Assembly (NCBI RefSeq): GCF_900109565.1
Contig: NZ_FNZZ01000006.1
Span: 1 to 64,000 of the forward strand
Direction: 5' to 3'
Source: Sphingomonas palmae
GTDB taxonomy: Bacteria; Pseudomonadota; Alphaproteobacteria; Sphingomonadales; Sphingomonadaceae
DNA length: 64,000 nucleotides
Below are positions 33,187-42,064 of this stretch, piece after piece. The notes under the pieces were generated by a model, which worked only from the letters and a program-made list of their open reading frames with translations, made no database searches and was not told the origin of the DNA. Made by a program: the position numbers and the translations under genes. Numbering within the stretch: the stretch's first letter is position 1; the number at the start of each line of letters is the position of its first letter.

Positions 33187-34583
33187 TGACTGACGTTCAG
33201 GCGCACGAGGTCGAGTGCGACCTGCTCGTTATCGGCGGCGGCATGGCCGGCATGTCTGCCGCAGGATGGGCGGCGGAACGCGGCGCGCGCGTGATCGTGG
33301 TCGAGCGCGCCGCCGCGCTCGGTGGCTCCGCGGTTCTGTCCGGCGGCGTGCTCTGGACGGCGTCGTCGCCGGAGAAGATGACCCTCTACGGCGGCGGCGA
33401 TCCCGCGCTCGGCCAGGTGGTGTTCGACACCTATCCCGACGCGGTCGCGTGGTTGCGCCATCGTGAGATCGATATATCGCCGCGCATGGATGTGCTGCAC
33501 GGGCAGGGATATCAGATCGACATCGCCGGCCACATTCGCGGCTGCGCCACCCTCGTGGAGCAGCACGGCGGCTACATCATGCTCGACACAGAGACGATTG
33601 AGCTGACGCGGGATGAGGCCGGCGCGATCACCGGCGCGCTGACGCGGCACGCCGACGGCGACGTGCTGGTCCGCGCGGCTGCTACCTTGCTCGCAACCGG
33701 CGGATTTCAAGCGTCGCCCGAACTTCGCGAACGCTTCATCCATCCAAACGCGCGCGACATGCTGCTGCGCTCCAACCCGGTGAGCGACGGCGCGGGATTG
33801 CGGCTGGGCGAGGAGGTTGGGGGAGAGGTGGCCGGGACCAACCGCGGCTTCTACGGGCATCTGGTCAGCGAGCCGCGCGCGTGGGGCGACGAGCGGTTGT
33901 TCGTTGCGCTGTCGCAATATCACTCCGAACACGCGTTGCTCTTCAACGAGGCAGGGCAACGCTTCTGCGATGAAACGCGCGGCGACCACACCAACACTTA
34001 CGAGACCCTGATCCAGCCGAACGCGCGGGCGCTGTGCGTGTGGGACAGGCGCGTGCACGAAAGTTACGCGACCGTTCCCGTCGTCTCGATCGGGGTCGCG
34101 GAAGACAAGCTCGAGGTCGCGCTGGCGAACGGTGGCAAGGGTATTGTCGCAGCAGATGCGGCTGCTGTAGGCGAGTTCGCGAGCGCGCACGGGTTCGATG
34201 GCGAGGCGATCATCGCGTCGCTCGCCAGCTTCAACGACGCCGCCCGGCACGGATGGGAGCGGCAACATCCGCCGCGCAGCGAGGATGCACGACCGATCGA
34301 CAAGGCGCCGTTCTATGCGCTCATTGTTCACCCTGCGATTACCTTCACGTTCGGCGGGCTGACGATCGACACCGGCGCGCACGTGCTGCGCAGTGACGGC
34401 TCGCGCGTCGCCGGACTGTTCGCCGCCGGAGCGGACGCGGCCGGCGCCTACGGCTCTGGCTACGCGGGAGGACTGGCGCTGGCCATGACATTCGGAATAA
34501 CGGCAGCACGCTCGGCCGGCTGGACTCGCAAGCTCGACGTCTTCAGCACGCACCCGTTCGCGAAAGCCACGTCATCGGCTTGA
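33186..34583 (+). CDS. FAD-dependent oxidoreductase (fumarate reductase/3-ketosteroid dehydrogenase superfamily)
   Basis: This 465-residue flavoprotein has the dinucleotide motif DLLVIGGGMAGMSAAGWA with the closing acidic residue in VIVVERAAALGG, SAVLSGGVLW typical of the FAD_binding_2 family, ATLLATGGFQ, and the C-terminal FAD segment VAGLFAAGADAAGAYGSGYAGG. The family includes succinate/fumarate oxidoreductases and 3-ketosteroid delta-1 dehydrogenases, which introduce double bonds next to carbonyls. No signal peptide is seen, so it is cytoplasmic. Coupled to TonB receptor 2, it may carry out an early ring desaturation. It is somewhat short for a true KstD (about 510-560 residues), so substrate assignment is left open. 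Confidence 0.87.
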   Translation: MTDVQAHEVECDLLVIGGGMAGMSAAGWAAERGARVIVVERAAALGGSAVLSGGVLWTASSPEKMTLYGGGDPALGQVVFDTYPDAVAWLRHREIDISPRMDVLHGQGYQIDIAGHIRGCATLVEQHGGYIMLDTETIELTRDEAGAITGALTRHADGDVLVRAAATLLATGGFQASPELRERFIHPNARDMLLRSNPVSDGAGLRLGEEVGGEVAGTNRGFYGHLVSEPRAWGDERLFVALSQYHSEHALLFNEAGQRFCDETRGDHTNTYETLIQPNARALCVWDRRVHESYATVPVVSIGVAEDKLEVALANGGKGIVAADAAAVGEFASAHGFDGEAIIASLASFNDAARHGWERQHPPRSEDARPIDKAPFYALIVHPAITFTFGGLTIDTGAHVLRSDGSRVAGLFAAGADAAGAYGSGYAGGLALAMTFGITAARSAGWTRKLDVFSTHPFAKATSSA

Positions 34584-34628
34584 TCAGTGGGAGAGCCTAC
34601 AAGGCAGCGACCTTGCAGACTCTGTTCT

Positions 34629-34660
34629 AGGAGGAACGGTCAAGCCAGCGACCGCTCCTT
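34629..34660. terminator. Imperfect hairpin between convergent operons
   Basis: AGGAGGAACGGTC and GACCGCTCCT can form an interrupted stem around AAGCCAGC in the 171-bp gap between the converging FAD-dehydrogenase and GH3 genes. Pairing is imperfect and no T-tract follows; it is a weak terminator candidate. Confidence 0.25.
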
Positions 34661-34754
34661 ACACCACAATCAAATCCGCTCGCCTCGATAGGCCCAGCAG
34701 CCAGCCTTGGATCAACCGGTTTTTACATCGGCGCTGGGGACCAAGAACCTATCG

Positions 34755-36989
34755 CTACTTGCGCGTTGTCTGTCCGATAGGGGCGTCGTGCCAGCGACGC
34801 GCCGGCAATCGAAAGCTCACCGCTTCGCCCAGCTCTTCAGCTGACGACCCGCTCGCGAAGGAATAGCCCGCAGCCGGCATCGTCCAGCCATCACCCTGCC
34901 AGTCGGCGAGCAGGCGCGGATCGATCGCCATCGTGACCGTCTGCGACGCGCCGGGGGCGAGATCGACGCGGCGATAGCCGACCAGCCGCTGCGTCGCCTC
35001 GCTACCACGTTTGGTGAGATAGAGCTGCGCCACGGTGGCCCCGCTGCGCTGCCCGGTGTTGGTGACGGTCATCGCTGCGCTCAGGCCATTGATGCGCGGC
35101 GCACTGATCCCAAAACGAGTGTAGGACAAGCCGTGGCCGAACGGGAACAGCGCCTTGTACCCGCGCCGTGCGTTCCAGCGGTAGCCGAGGTCCGATCCTT
35201 CGATGTCGTAATCGGCGTCGAGCTTCATGTCGCCGTGTGGCGGATTGCCCGCGAAATCGGGTTCGAGTGCGTCGAAACCGTCGACCGACTTGCGCGGTAA
35301 TTGGTCAATCGATGCCGGGAAAGTGACTGGCAGGTGGCCGGACGGATTGACCTTCCCGAACAATACCGCGGCGATCGCCTCGCCGCCGCGCGCGCCGGGG
35401 TACCACGCCTCTATCACCGCCGCGGTCCGGTCGAGCCACGGCATCAGCACGGGGCCGCCGGTTTCCAGCACCACGATCGTGTTCGGATTGGCCCGCGTCA
35501 CCGCGTCAATCAGCGCATCCTGCCCGTTCGGCAAGCTCAGGTCGGGCTGGTCGAGCCCCTCGGTCGACCACTGCGTTGCGAAGACGATCGCGACATCGGC
35601 CTGCTTCGCCTGTGTCACCGCGTCGGCGATGTAGCGGCCATCGCGGAAGTGGAAGTCAGCTTGCGGCGCGAGCGCCTTCATCGCCTCGAGCGGGACCGAA
35701 CGCTGGTAGGATTGCGAGAGAAAGGCGGAGAACGGATCGGTGCCGCCGAGCGGGATCGACAGCGCCGGTCCTGCCGCGCTCTGCACCTGGCTCGAACCCG
35801 CACCCGACAGAACGCCGGTGTTGGCATATCCGCCGATCACTGCGATCCGCTTCGCCGACGCCGCGAGCGGCAGCGCATTGCGTTCGTTGCGCAAGAGCAC
35901 GATGCCCTGCTTCGCGACCTCTTCGGCGACCTGCGCGTTGGCGGTCGCATCGATCGCACCGCCGGCGCGCGCGGGGAAGCGGTCAAGCCCGTTGTCGTAG
36001 ATCGCCCACAGGATGCGGCGGTTCATGTCGTCGAGCCGCGTCCGGTAGGCAGGGTTGCTAGCTGCGGCAGCGGCTAGCCTGTCGGCGAAGAACACCGCCT
36101 TGTCGAGCTGTGCACCCGATTGCTGGTCCAGCCCCTTCAACGCGGCATCGAGGCTCGGCACCGCGCCCCAGTCGGACATGACGAAGCCCTTGTAGCCCCA
36201 GTCCTGCTTGAGCACGCGGTTGAGCAGCCACTCGCTCGCGCACGCCTGTTCGCCGTTGACCTGATTATAGGCGCACATGACCGAGCCGGGGTTGCCGATC
36301 TCCATGCCGATGCGAAACGCGAGCAGGTCACTCTCGCGCGCGGCGGCTTCGGAAATCTTCGAGTTGACGAACTTTCGCCCGGTCTCCTGACCGTTGAGCG
36401 CGAAATGCTTGATCGTCGAGATGATGTGGTTCGACTGGATGCCGCGGATCGCGTGCCCGGCGAGCGTCCCGGCGAGCAGCGGGTCCTCGCCCAGATACTC
36501 GAAATTGCGGCCGTTGCGCGGATCGCGAAGCAGGTTCACGCCGCCCGCCAGCAGCACGTTGAACCCCTTCGCGCGGGCCTCGCCGCCGATCATGCGCCCG
36601 CCCTGCTCGATCAGCGCGTCGTTCCAGGTCGATGCCATTGCGAGACCGGAGGGAAGGGCGGTCGCGCCATCCTTGCGAATGCCGCCGACCCAGGCGACGC
36701 CCAGGCTCGCATCGGTTTCGCGCAGCGATGGCACGCTCAGCCGCGGAATACCCGCGACATAGCCCGCGCCGGCGATCGCATCGGCGGGTAGCTTGGGTGG
36801 GTTTGGGCCGAACGGCAGCGGCATGATGCCGTGGGTGAGGATCGTCTTCTCCTCCGTCCGCATCTTCGCCAGCGTCGCCTCGGCGCGCGCGCCCGCCTGA
36901 TCGGCGGGCGGCGCCTCACGCGCGGTGGCGGCATCGGCGACGAGCACCAGAGCGAGCGCGGAGCAAAGCGACAGCGTGTGACGGATCAT
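34755..36989 (-). CDS. Glycoside hydrolase family 3 (beta-glucosidase type), copy 1
   Basis: This 744-residue secreted enzyme has a signal peptide (about 1-23, ending DAATA). The GH3 N-terminal TIM barrel shows the substrate-binding KHFALNGQE and the nucleophile Asp273 in GFVMSDWGAV. The alpha/beta-sandwich domain (IAVIGGYAN, VAIVFATQWSTEG, GKVNPSGHLPVTFP) and the C-terminal fibronectin-III-like domain (FPFGHGLSYTRF) complete a three-domain GH3. ATG 36989 is preferred over ATG 37025 because GGGAG lies 7 nt before it and the signal peptide starts there. It ends the leftward operon from the CitMHS gene and is a paralogue of the GH3 at 48133. It probably removes glucose-like sugars from a glycoside in the periplasm. 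Confidence 0.93.
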   Translation of the reverse strand: MIRHTLSLCSALALVLVADAATAREAPPADQAGARAEATLAKMRTEEKTILTHGIMPLPFGPNPPKLPADAIAGAGYVAGIPRLSVPSLRETDASLGVAWVGGIRKDGATALPSGLAMASTWNDALIEQGGRMIGGEARAKGFNVLLAGGVNLLRDPRNGRNFEYLGEDPLLAGTLAGHAIRGIQSNHIISTIKHFALNGQETGRKFVNSKISEAAARESDLLAFRIGMEIGNPGSVMCAYNQVNGEQACASEWLLNRVLKQDWGYKGFVMSDWGAVPSLDAALKGLDQQSGAQLDKAVFFADRLAAAAASNPAYRTRLDDMNRRILWAIYDNGLDRFPARAGGAIDATANAQVAEEVAKQGIVLLRNERNALPLAASAKRIAVIGGYANTGVLSGAGSSQVQSAAGPALSIPLGGTDPFSAFLSQSYQRSVPLEAMKALAPQADFHFRDGRYIADAVTQAKQADVAIVFATQWSTEGLDQPDLSLPNGQDALIDAVTRANPNTIVVLETGGPVLMPWLDRTAAVIEAWYPGARGGEAIAAVLFGKVNPSGHLPVTFPASIDQLPRKSVDGFDALEPDFAGNPPHGDMKLDADYDIEGSDLGYRWNARRGYKALFPFGHGLSYTRFGISAPRINGLSAAMTVTNTGQRSGATVAQLYLTKRGSEATQRLVGYRRVDLAPGASQTVTMAIDPRLLADWQGDGWTMPAAGYSFASGSSAEELGEAVSFRLPARRWHDAPIGQTTRK

Positions 36990-37021
36990 GTGGTTCTCCC
37001 GGTTTGGTGTGTGTGGTCGGC

Positions 37022-39025
37022 TCATCGGAGCACGTTGCTCTGCTCGGCTTGCTTCACCAGCCGTTCGGCGTCGGGGGCGAGCAGCCAGCCGTGTTGCACC
37101 TGTTCGGCGGCAACACGGCGGACCTGCGCAACGAAGCCGGCGTGGTCGCGGTAGCGCGCCTCCAGCGAGGGGCGCGGGTCCCCCGACGAACGCCGTTCCG
37201 CTTCGGTGCGGGTAAAGGGGATGAACCCGCCGACGAAGCCGCAGCCGCCACCGGCACCATAACCGCGTGCCTGCACGTTCCAGCCGGTATAGCTGCCCAG
37301 CGGTACCAGCATCTGCACCGATGGCACGCCGCCGACCTCGTTGCCGTCGCGGTCGACGCGGGGGACGAGGGAGGGGATCACCTGCCGGATCGCCGGCGGC
37401 TGTCGTGCGATCACGCCCGACAGGTCATTGTAGCGAAAGCCGGGGCCGAAATCGTAATCGAGGAAGGCGTTCAGCTTGCCGTCGGGCAGCGGTTCACCCG
37501 GAATGCGCGGCCAGTTCATCGCCGCGGCCGTCGGCTCGACCAGCTCGCCCCGCGCCAGCGTGGGATAGCGGCTGGCGGGCGGTTCCTTGCCGCGCGCGAC
37601 CCACTCCGCGAGCGCCTTTAGCAGCGCGCGGCGTGTGTCCGCGGACGGATTGGGGTTCCATGCCATCAGGCACGCCGGGGCGCCGGCGGGCGGTTTCTCG
37701 CCTCCCGGCGGGAAGCCGCCGACGGACGATCCGCCGTGCGTCGTGCCGGGAAAATAGTAGCGGCGTACCTCAGGCGGCAACGGCAGGTCCGCGCGCGCGT
37801 CGGTGCCGACCAGATTGGGCGACATGCGCAGGCCCCAGAACTCGGCCGAGCCGAAGGTTTCCATGATCCGCGGACACGTGTTGTCGACGCGGCAACGATC
37901 GAGCAGGCTCGACACACCGCGGCCACGCGCGCGGTCGTCGTAGCGCGACCACCACAAAGCACCTTCGCTGCCGGGCTCGAACAATCCCGCGGCACCCCCG
38001 GGTACGCCGAAGCGGATGTTGAGCGGCACCTGGCGCGCGGCGATGTTGGGATTGGCGCCGTCGAACACACGCCGCCCGTCTTCGCTCGCATTGAAGCCGA
38101 GCGCGATCAGGCTGCGTGTGAAATTGCCCGATTGCGACGTGCCGGTGATGATCGGCCAGCGCACCAGCCCCGCCACCGGGTTGAGCATTCCCGCATCGTC
38201 GCGCGCAACGTAGCGCAGGAATGCATTCAGATCGCGCACCGCCGCGAACCCCAATCCCAGCACCTTCGGATCGCGGCCCCGATAGGTGAGCGTATAGGCG
38301 GTGGCAGGTTTGAAGCCGCCGCGCAGGCAGAGCTGCGTCGGGTCGGGACGGCCCGGAAACGGGCGGTCACGGCAGTCGGCGAAGGCCCAGTCGCGTGCGG
38401 CCACCGGCACCAGCGCAGCATGATCGCTCGCCTGGTGGAACAGTTGCGCGCGGTGGGTGTCGGGCGTGACGGGTAGGGGCCGCGCGGTCGGGCGCCCGAT
38501 GCTGCCGGTGATTGCAACGCTGCGCGTGCCGGCGGGCACGTCGGTGAAGCGCTGGAGCACCGGGCCGGTCAGCGGTCCGTCCTGACCGCGTGCGACCGGC
38601 ACCTCCAGCGTCTGCGCGCCGGGTTGCGGGGCGAGGTCACCCTGCCATCCGCTCACCACACGGATCGCGCCGTCCGGGTCCGCCGCGACGCTGCCGTTGC
38701 CGCGATTGGGCACGTCGTACCACAGGAAGCCGTTCGTTCGTGTAAGGTCGGCGGGAACCGCGATCGCGAAGGTGGCGCGATAGGCGACACGGCCGTTGGC
38801 GAGCCGCGGTGCACTGCTGAGATCGGTGATGATAAGATTACGTGCGTCGGCGGGATTAACCTCGCCGTCGTAATGGCCGCGCATGACGCGATAGGCGGGA
38901 GCACCCGGACGGGCCGGGGCCACGTCCTCCTGGCTGGTGACGAGAAGGCGCGTCAGCCGTGCATTGGCGACGCTCGCGCTACTGGCAGCCAGCAGGAGGA
39001 AGGCGAGCTGCTTGCGCGTCATCAC
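37022..39025 (-). CDS. Large secreted alpha/beta-hydrolase domain protein
   Basis: This 667-residue protein has a signal peptide (about 1-22, ending SVANA). It matches the family of alpha/beta-hydrolase-domain proteins of 600-700 residues (Abhydrolase_10-like). The likely nucleophile Ser is in IITGTSQSGNFTRSL (about residue 290); FPGTTHGG may hold the His. It probably hydrolyses an ester of a bulky glycoside or terpenoid outside the cytoplasm. GTG 39025 overlaps the preceding stop as GTGA and has GAGGA 9 nt upstream; ATG 39022 directly follows and is equally possible. It lies between the AtuA-like pair and the GH3 gene, 32 bp before the latter. Confidence 0.82.
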   Translation of the reverse strand: MMTRKQLAFLLLAASSASVANARLTRLLVTSQEDVAPARPGAPAYRVMRGHYDGEVNPADARNLIITDLSSAPRLANGRVAYRATFAIAVPADLTRTNGFLWYDVPNRGNGSVAADPDGAIRVVSGWQGDLAPQPGAQTLEVPVARGQDGPLTGPVLQRFTDVPAGTRSVAITGSIGRPTARPLPVTPDTHRAQLFHQASDHAALVPVAARDWAFADCRDRPFPGRPDPTQLCLRGGFKPATAYTLTYRGRDPKVLGLGFAAVRDLNAFLRYVARDDAGMLNPVAGLVRWPIITGTSQSGNFTRSLIALGFNASEDGRRVFDGANPNIAARQVPLNIRFGVPGGAAGLFEPGSEGALWWSRYDDRARGRGVSSLLDRCRVDNTCPRIMETFGSAEFWGLRMSPNLVGTDARADLPLPPEVRRYYFPGTTHGGSSVGGFPPGGEKPPAGAPACLMAWNPNPSADTRRALLKALAEWVARGKEPPASRYPTLARGELVEPTAAAMNWPRIPGEPLPDGKLNAFLDYDFGPGFRYNDLSGVIARQPPAIRQVIPSLVPRVDRDGNEVGGVPSVQMLVPLGSYTGWNVQARGYGAGGGCGFVGGFIPFTRTEAERRSSGDPRPSLEARYRDHAGFVAQVRRVAAEQVQHGWLLAPDAERLVKQAEQSNVLR

Positions 39026-39339
39026 GCGGGCTCTTCCTCGCCGATCGGGAGGTCGAGCAGGTGCGCGCCGATGGTCTTGCCGTGCGCATCGAGCGCGAGC
39101 GATCGGGTCACGCCACCCGCGAGCGCTCCGTCGAGCACGAAGTTGAGTGCGCCGAGCTCCGGCAATTCGTAGCGCGTCGCCTGCCTGATCGGCAGATGCC
39201 CCAGATGTCGCGCGACACGCACCTCCGTCACCTCGCGGGCGAGCAAGGCGAAGTCGGCCGGATCATAAGCGATCACCGAAATCTGCGAGGTTTCACCCTT
39301 GTCGCCGGTGCGCACGTGCGCCACGTCACCCAGCAGCAT
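39022..39339 (-). CDS. AtuA-like C-terminal domain protein (separate subunit)
   Basis: This 105-residue protein corresponds to the ferredoxin-fold C-terminal part of AtuA/DUF1446 proteins: LGDVAHVRTGDKGETSQISV, ALLAREVTEVRVARHLGH, RYELPELGALNFVLDGAL and GVTRSLALDAHGKTIGAHLL. In many bacteria this domain is fused to the larger AtuA domain; here it is a separate gene that starts at the base after the AtuA stop codon. The two should assemble. AtuA takes part in citronellol/geraniol catabolism in Pseudomonas, but the biochemical role of this domain is not known. Confidence 0.85.
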   Translation of the reverse strand: MLLGDVAHVRTGDKGETSQISVIAYDPADFALLAREVTEVRVARHLGHLPIRQATRYELPELGALNFVLDGALAGGVTRSLALDAHGKTIGAHLLDLPIGEEEPA

Positions 39340-40671
39340 CTACGCCTCCACCATCGTCACGCGCGGGCGGACCACATCGTCGGGAATCAGCGTGGAGGCG
39401 ATCGCCACCACCGGGCGCACGCTGCGCACCACGCCGCCGCCGCCGAAGGGGCCATTGGTATAGAGCGCTTCGACCTCCATGCCCGCCAAGTCTGCGGCCT
39501 GTTCGGTTGCGGCGCGCGCGGCGACACGCAACCGCACTTCGCGCGCTGCATGGTCGTCGCGCGATCGATCGAGCAGGTCGGCACCGATCAGATCGACACG
39601 CAGCTCGTCGTGCTGCGCGCCGATCAGATGCAGCCGCTCGCGCACGATCTCACCCGCCAGCCGCGCGCGCTCGGCGGCGCGGGGGCCGGCGTAGGAAATC
39701 TGTCCTTCGCCGATGAAGCCGTCGTCGTGGCCGATCGACACCTTGAGCTTGCCCGTACGCGCAAGGCCGGTTCCGCCATCGACCGCGATCCGATCGGGCG
39801 CGAGCTCCCGAAAACGAACGCGGCGGAAGTCGGCGACCACGTCGGCCTGATGGTAAGCGCCGGGATCGAGGATTTCGTACAATAACTGTTCCTTGCACCC
39901 GGCGAGCGTCAGGCGCCCGCCGGACCCTGCGACCTTGGTCAGCACCGCGCTTCCGTCCGCTGCCACCTCCGCGATCGGGAAGCCGAGCCGGGCCAGGTCC
40001 GGGACGTGCTTGCGCGGCGGGTCGGCGAAATAGCCGCCGGTCAATTGCCCGGCGCATTCGAGCAGATGGCCGAGCAACGTGCCACGGCCCGCCATCTCGG
40101 GATCGTCGAGCGACCAACCGAACGCGTGCGCCACTGGCCCGAGGAACAACGCGGGGTCGCCGACCCGTCCGGTAATCACGACATCGGCCCCTTGCGCGAG
40201 CGCATCCATGATGGGTGCGGCACCCAGATAGGCGTTAGCGGAAATGACGCCGGCCAGGTCTCCGGTGCGACCCGCGCGGTCGATTAGCGGCAGATCGTGA
40301 GTGACGATATAGTCTAGCACATCGTCGCCGGTGACGGCCGCGACGTTCAGCCGGGTGATCCCCATGTCACGTGCGAGCGCTGCGACGGCGGTTGCGGCTG
40401 CTATGGGATTTGCCGCGCCCGCGTTGGTGACGATCCGCACGCCGCGCGCACGCGCCGCCGACAGGACGCGACGCATCCGGTTCAGCAGCAGCGGGTCATA
40501 GCCTGAGGTTGCGTCGGCGCGGCGCGCGGCCTGCGCCAGCGCAATGGTACGCTCGGCCAGGCACTCGAACACGAGGAAGTCGAGGTCGCCGTGCTCGACC
40601 AGTTCGATCGCGGGTTCAATCCGGTCGCCGGCGAAGCCCGCGCCGGCGCCGATGCGGATGGTGCGGTTCAC
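39340..40671 (-). CDS. AtuA-family protein (DUF1446), N-terminal domain
   Basis: This 443-residue protein has the DUF1446/AtuA signature: IRIGAGAGFAGDRIEPAIEL, LDFLVFECLAERTIALAQ, VRIVTNAGAANPIAAA, ADVVITGRVGDPALFLGP and LTGGYFADPPRKHVPDLARL. AtuA is required for acyclic terpene utilisation in Pseudomonas, and relatives occur in many ester and acid catabolic clusters; its reaction is not settled. The start is GTG 40671, overlapping the CitMHS stop in GTGA. The matching C-terminal domain follows as a separate gene with no gap. In this operon it may process the acid imported by the transporter or released by the secreted hydrolases. Confidence 0.88.
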   Translation of the reverse strand: MNRTIRIGAGAGFAGDRIEPAIELVEHGDLDFLVFECLAERTIALAQAARRADATSGYDPLLLNRMRRVLSAARARGVRIVTNAGAANPIAAATAVAALARDMGITRLNVAAVTGDDVLDYIVTHDLPLIDRAGRTGDLAGVISANAYLGAAPIMDALAQGADVVITGRVGDPALFLGPVAHAFGWSLDDPEMAGRGTLLGHLLECAGQLTGGYFADPPRKHVPDLARLGFPIAEVAADGSAVLTKVAGSGGRLTLAGCKEQLLYEILDPGAYHQADVVADFRRVRFRELAPDRIAVDGGTGLARTGKLKVSIGHDDGFIGEGQISYAGPRAAERARLAGEIVRERLHLIGAQHDELRVDLIGADLLDRSRDDHAAREVRLRVAARAATEQAADLAGMEVEALYTNGPFGGGGVVRSVRPVVAIASTLIPDDVVRPRVTMVEA

Positions 40672-41972
40672 AGCGGGATCGTTCCGAGCAGCAGGGCGGC
40701 GGCGAGCATCACGAGGCTCGCGGCGAACAGCCAGGGAATGGAGAAGCGCTGGTGTGCGCCGAGTTCGACGCCGCTCAGCCCGGCCACCAGGAAGGTCGCC
40801 GGCGTCAGCGGGCTGACCGGAAAGCCGGTCGTCATCTGCCCCAGCAGCGCCGCGCGCGCGACCGCAATCCCCGACGTTCCGAAAGCGTCGGACACGTGCG
40901 CGATCACGGGCAGCACGCCGAAGTAGAATGAATCGGGATCGAACACGAGGCTGAGCGGCATCGCCACCACGCCAACGAGGGCCGGCAGGTGCTGTCCGAG
41001 CGGAGCCGGAACGTGCGTCGCGCCGGTCTGCGCCATCGCGCCGATCATCCCCGATCCGTTCATGATGCCGGTGAACGCACCGGCGGCGAGGAGGATGGTG
41101 GCCATCAGCAGCGCCGCGCGGGCGTGCGCGTCGACGCGGGCGCGCTGCGCCATTGCATCGGGATAATTCAGTACCAGCGCGATTGCGGTGCCGACCATGA
41201 ACACGATCGCGGGCTCGACGACGCCGGCGATCATCACGCCGACCACCAACATCGTCAGCGCGACGTTCAGGGGAAAGAGGCGGGGGCGGTGGAGCGTTCG
41301 ATCATCGTCGGCGGTGTTTGGAATGGCTGCATCGCCCTGCACGGTCGGGCGTGGACTCCCGGCGGCGATGCGTCGTTCCTCGCGTTTGCCGAGCCACCAG
41401 GCGGCTGCGAAGACGAACACAAGCCCAGTCGCCTGCACCGGGATCATCGGCGTGAACAGGTCGGTCATCGGAACCTTCAGCGCGGCGGACGCGCGCAGCG
41501 TCGGGCCGGTCCACGGCAGGAAGTTGACGCCTGCCGCCAGAGAGGCCGTGCAGGCGAGCACGCGGCGATCCATGCCGAGCCGATCGTAGAGCGGACGCAG
41601 CGCCGGAATCGTGACGAGGAAGCAGACCGCGCCTGACCCGTCGAGGTGGATCAGCAGCGCGAGCGCGGCGGTGCCGAGCGTGATCCGGCTCGGTCGCTCG
41701 CCCACCAGGCGCAGCACCAGCGCGACCAGTGGTGCGAGCAGCCCGGCATCGGTCATGATGCCGAAGAACAGGATCGCGAAGACGAACATGGCCGCGACCG
41801 GCGCGATCTTGGACAAGCCGGCGGCGACGTAGCCGGGCACGTCCGCGCTTTGCCCGGCGATCACGGCAGCCGCCACGGGAACCAGGATCAACGCGGCGAG
41901 GGGCGAGATGCGGTTCGAGAGGATGAGCAGCAACAGCAACAGAATCGCCGATGCGCCGATGAGTGCGAGCAT
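40668..41972 (-). CDS. CitMHS-family divalent-anion:proton symporter
   Basis: This 434-residue membrane protein with about 12 segments belongs to the CitMHS (citrate-Mg/Ca:H+) family: LILSNRISPLAALILVPV at the start, LIHLDGSGAVCFLVTIPALR, FLPWTGPTLRASAALK and the C-terminal SPLTPATFLVAGLSGVELG with HQRFSIPW. Members carry citrate or related polycarboxylates complexed with a metal ion. It heads the operon of AtuA-like pair, secreted hydrolase and GH3, and is preceded by a LysR-type gene on the same strand. The transported acid is probably the carboxylate freed by those hydrolases, which is inference. Confidence 0.9.
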   Translation of the reverse strand: MLALIGASAILLLLLLILSNRISPLAALILVPVAAAVIAGQSADVPGYVAAGLSKIAPVAAMFVFAILFFGIMTDAGLLAPLVALVLRLVGERPSRITLGTAALALLIHLDGSGAVCFLVTIPALRPLYDRLGMDRRVLACTASLAAGVNFLPWTGPTLRASAALKVPMTDLFTPMIPVQATGLVFVFAAAWWLGKREERRIAAGSPRPTVQGDAAIPNTADDDRTLHRPRLFPLNVALTMLVVGVMIAGVVEPAIVFMVGTAIALVLNYPDAMAQRARVDAHARAALLMATILLAAGAFTGIMNGSGMIGAMAQTGATHVPAPLGQHLPALVGVVAMPLSLVFDPDSFYFGVLPVIAHVSDAFGTSGIAVARAALLGQMTTGFPVSPLTPATFLVAGLSGVELGAHQRFSIPWLFAASLVMLAAALLLGTIPL

Positions 41973-42047
41973 GATCCTCCCCGACCCGGCTGTTGCCGGT
42001 CGTCCGACAAATTGCGGGCGGCGACGCTATTCAGCAATTAGAAAATT

Positions 42048-42063
42048 CTGATCGATCGATCAG
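42048..42063. promoter_or_regulatory. 16-bp perfect palindrome upstream of the CitMHS operon
   Basis: CTGATCGATCGATCAG is self-complementary over 16 bp. It lies 75 bp before the CitMHS start and just after the LysR stop, in an AT-rich patch (TTAGAAAATTC). It may be the LysR operator or another repressor site; no T-N11-A match is obvious. Confidence 0.4.
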
Positions 42064-42064
42064 T

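Noticed and set aside
33186..34583. Confident naming as 3-ketosteroid delta-1 dehydrogenase
   Set aside because: The FAD motifs fit the superfamily, but the protein is shorter than typical KstD enzymes and its active-site Tyr residues could not be placed without an alignment.
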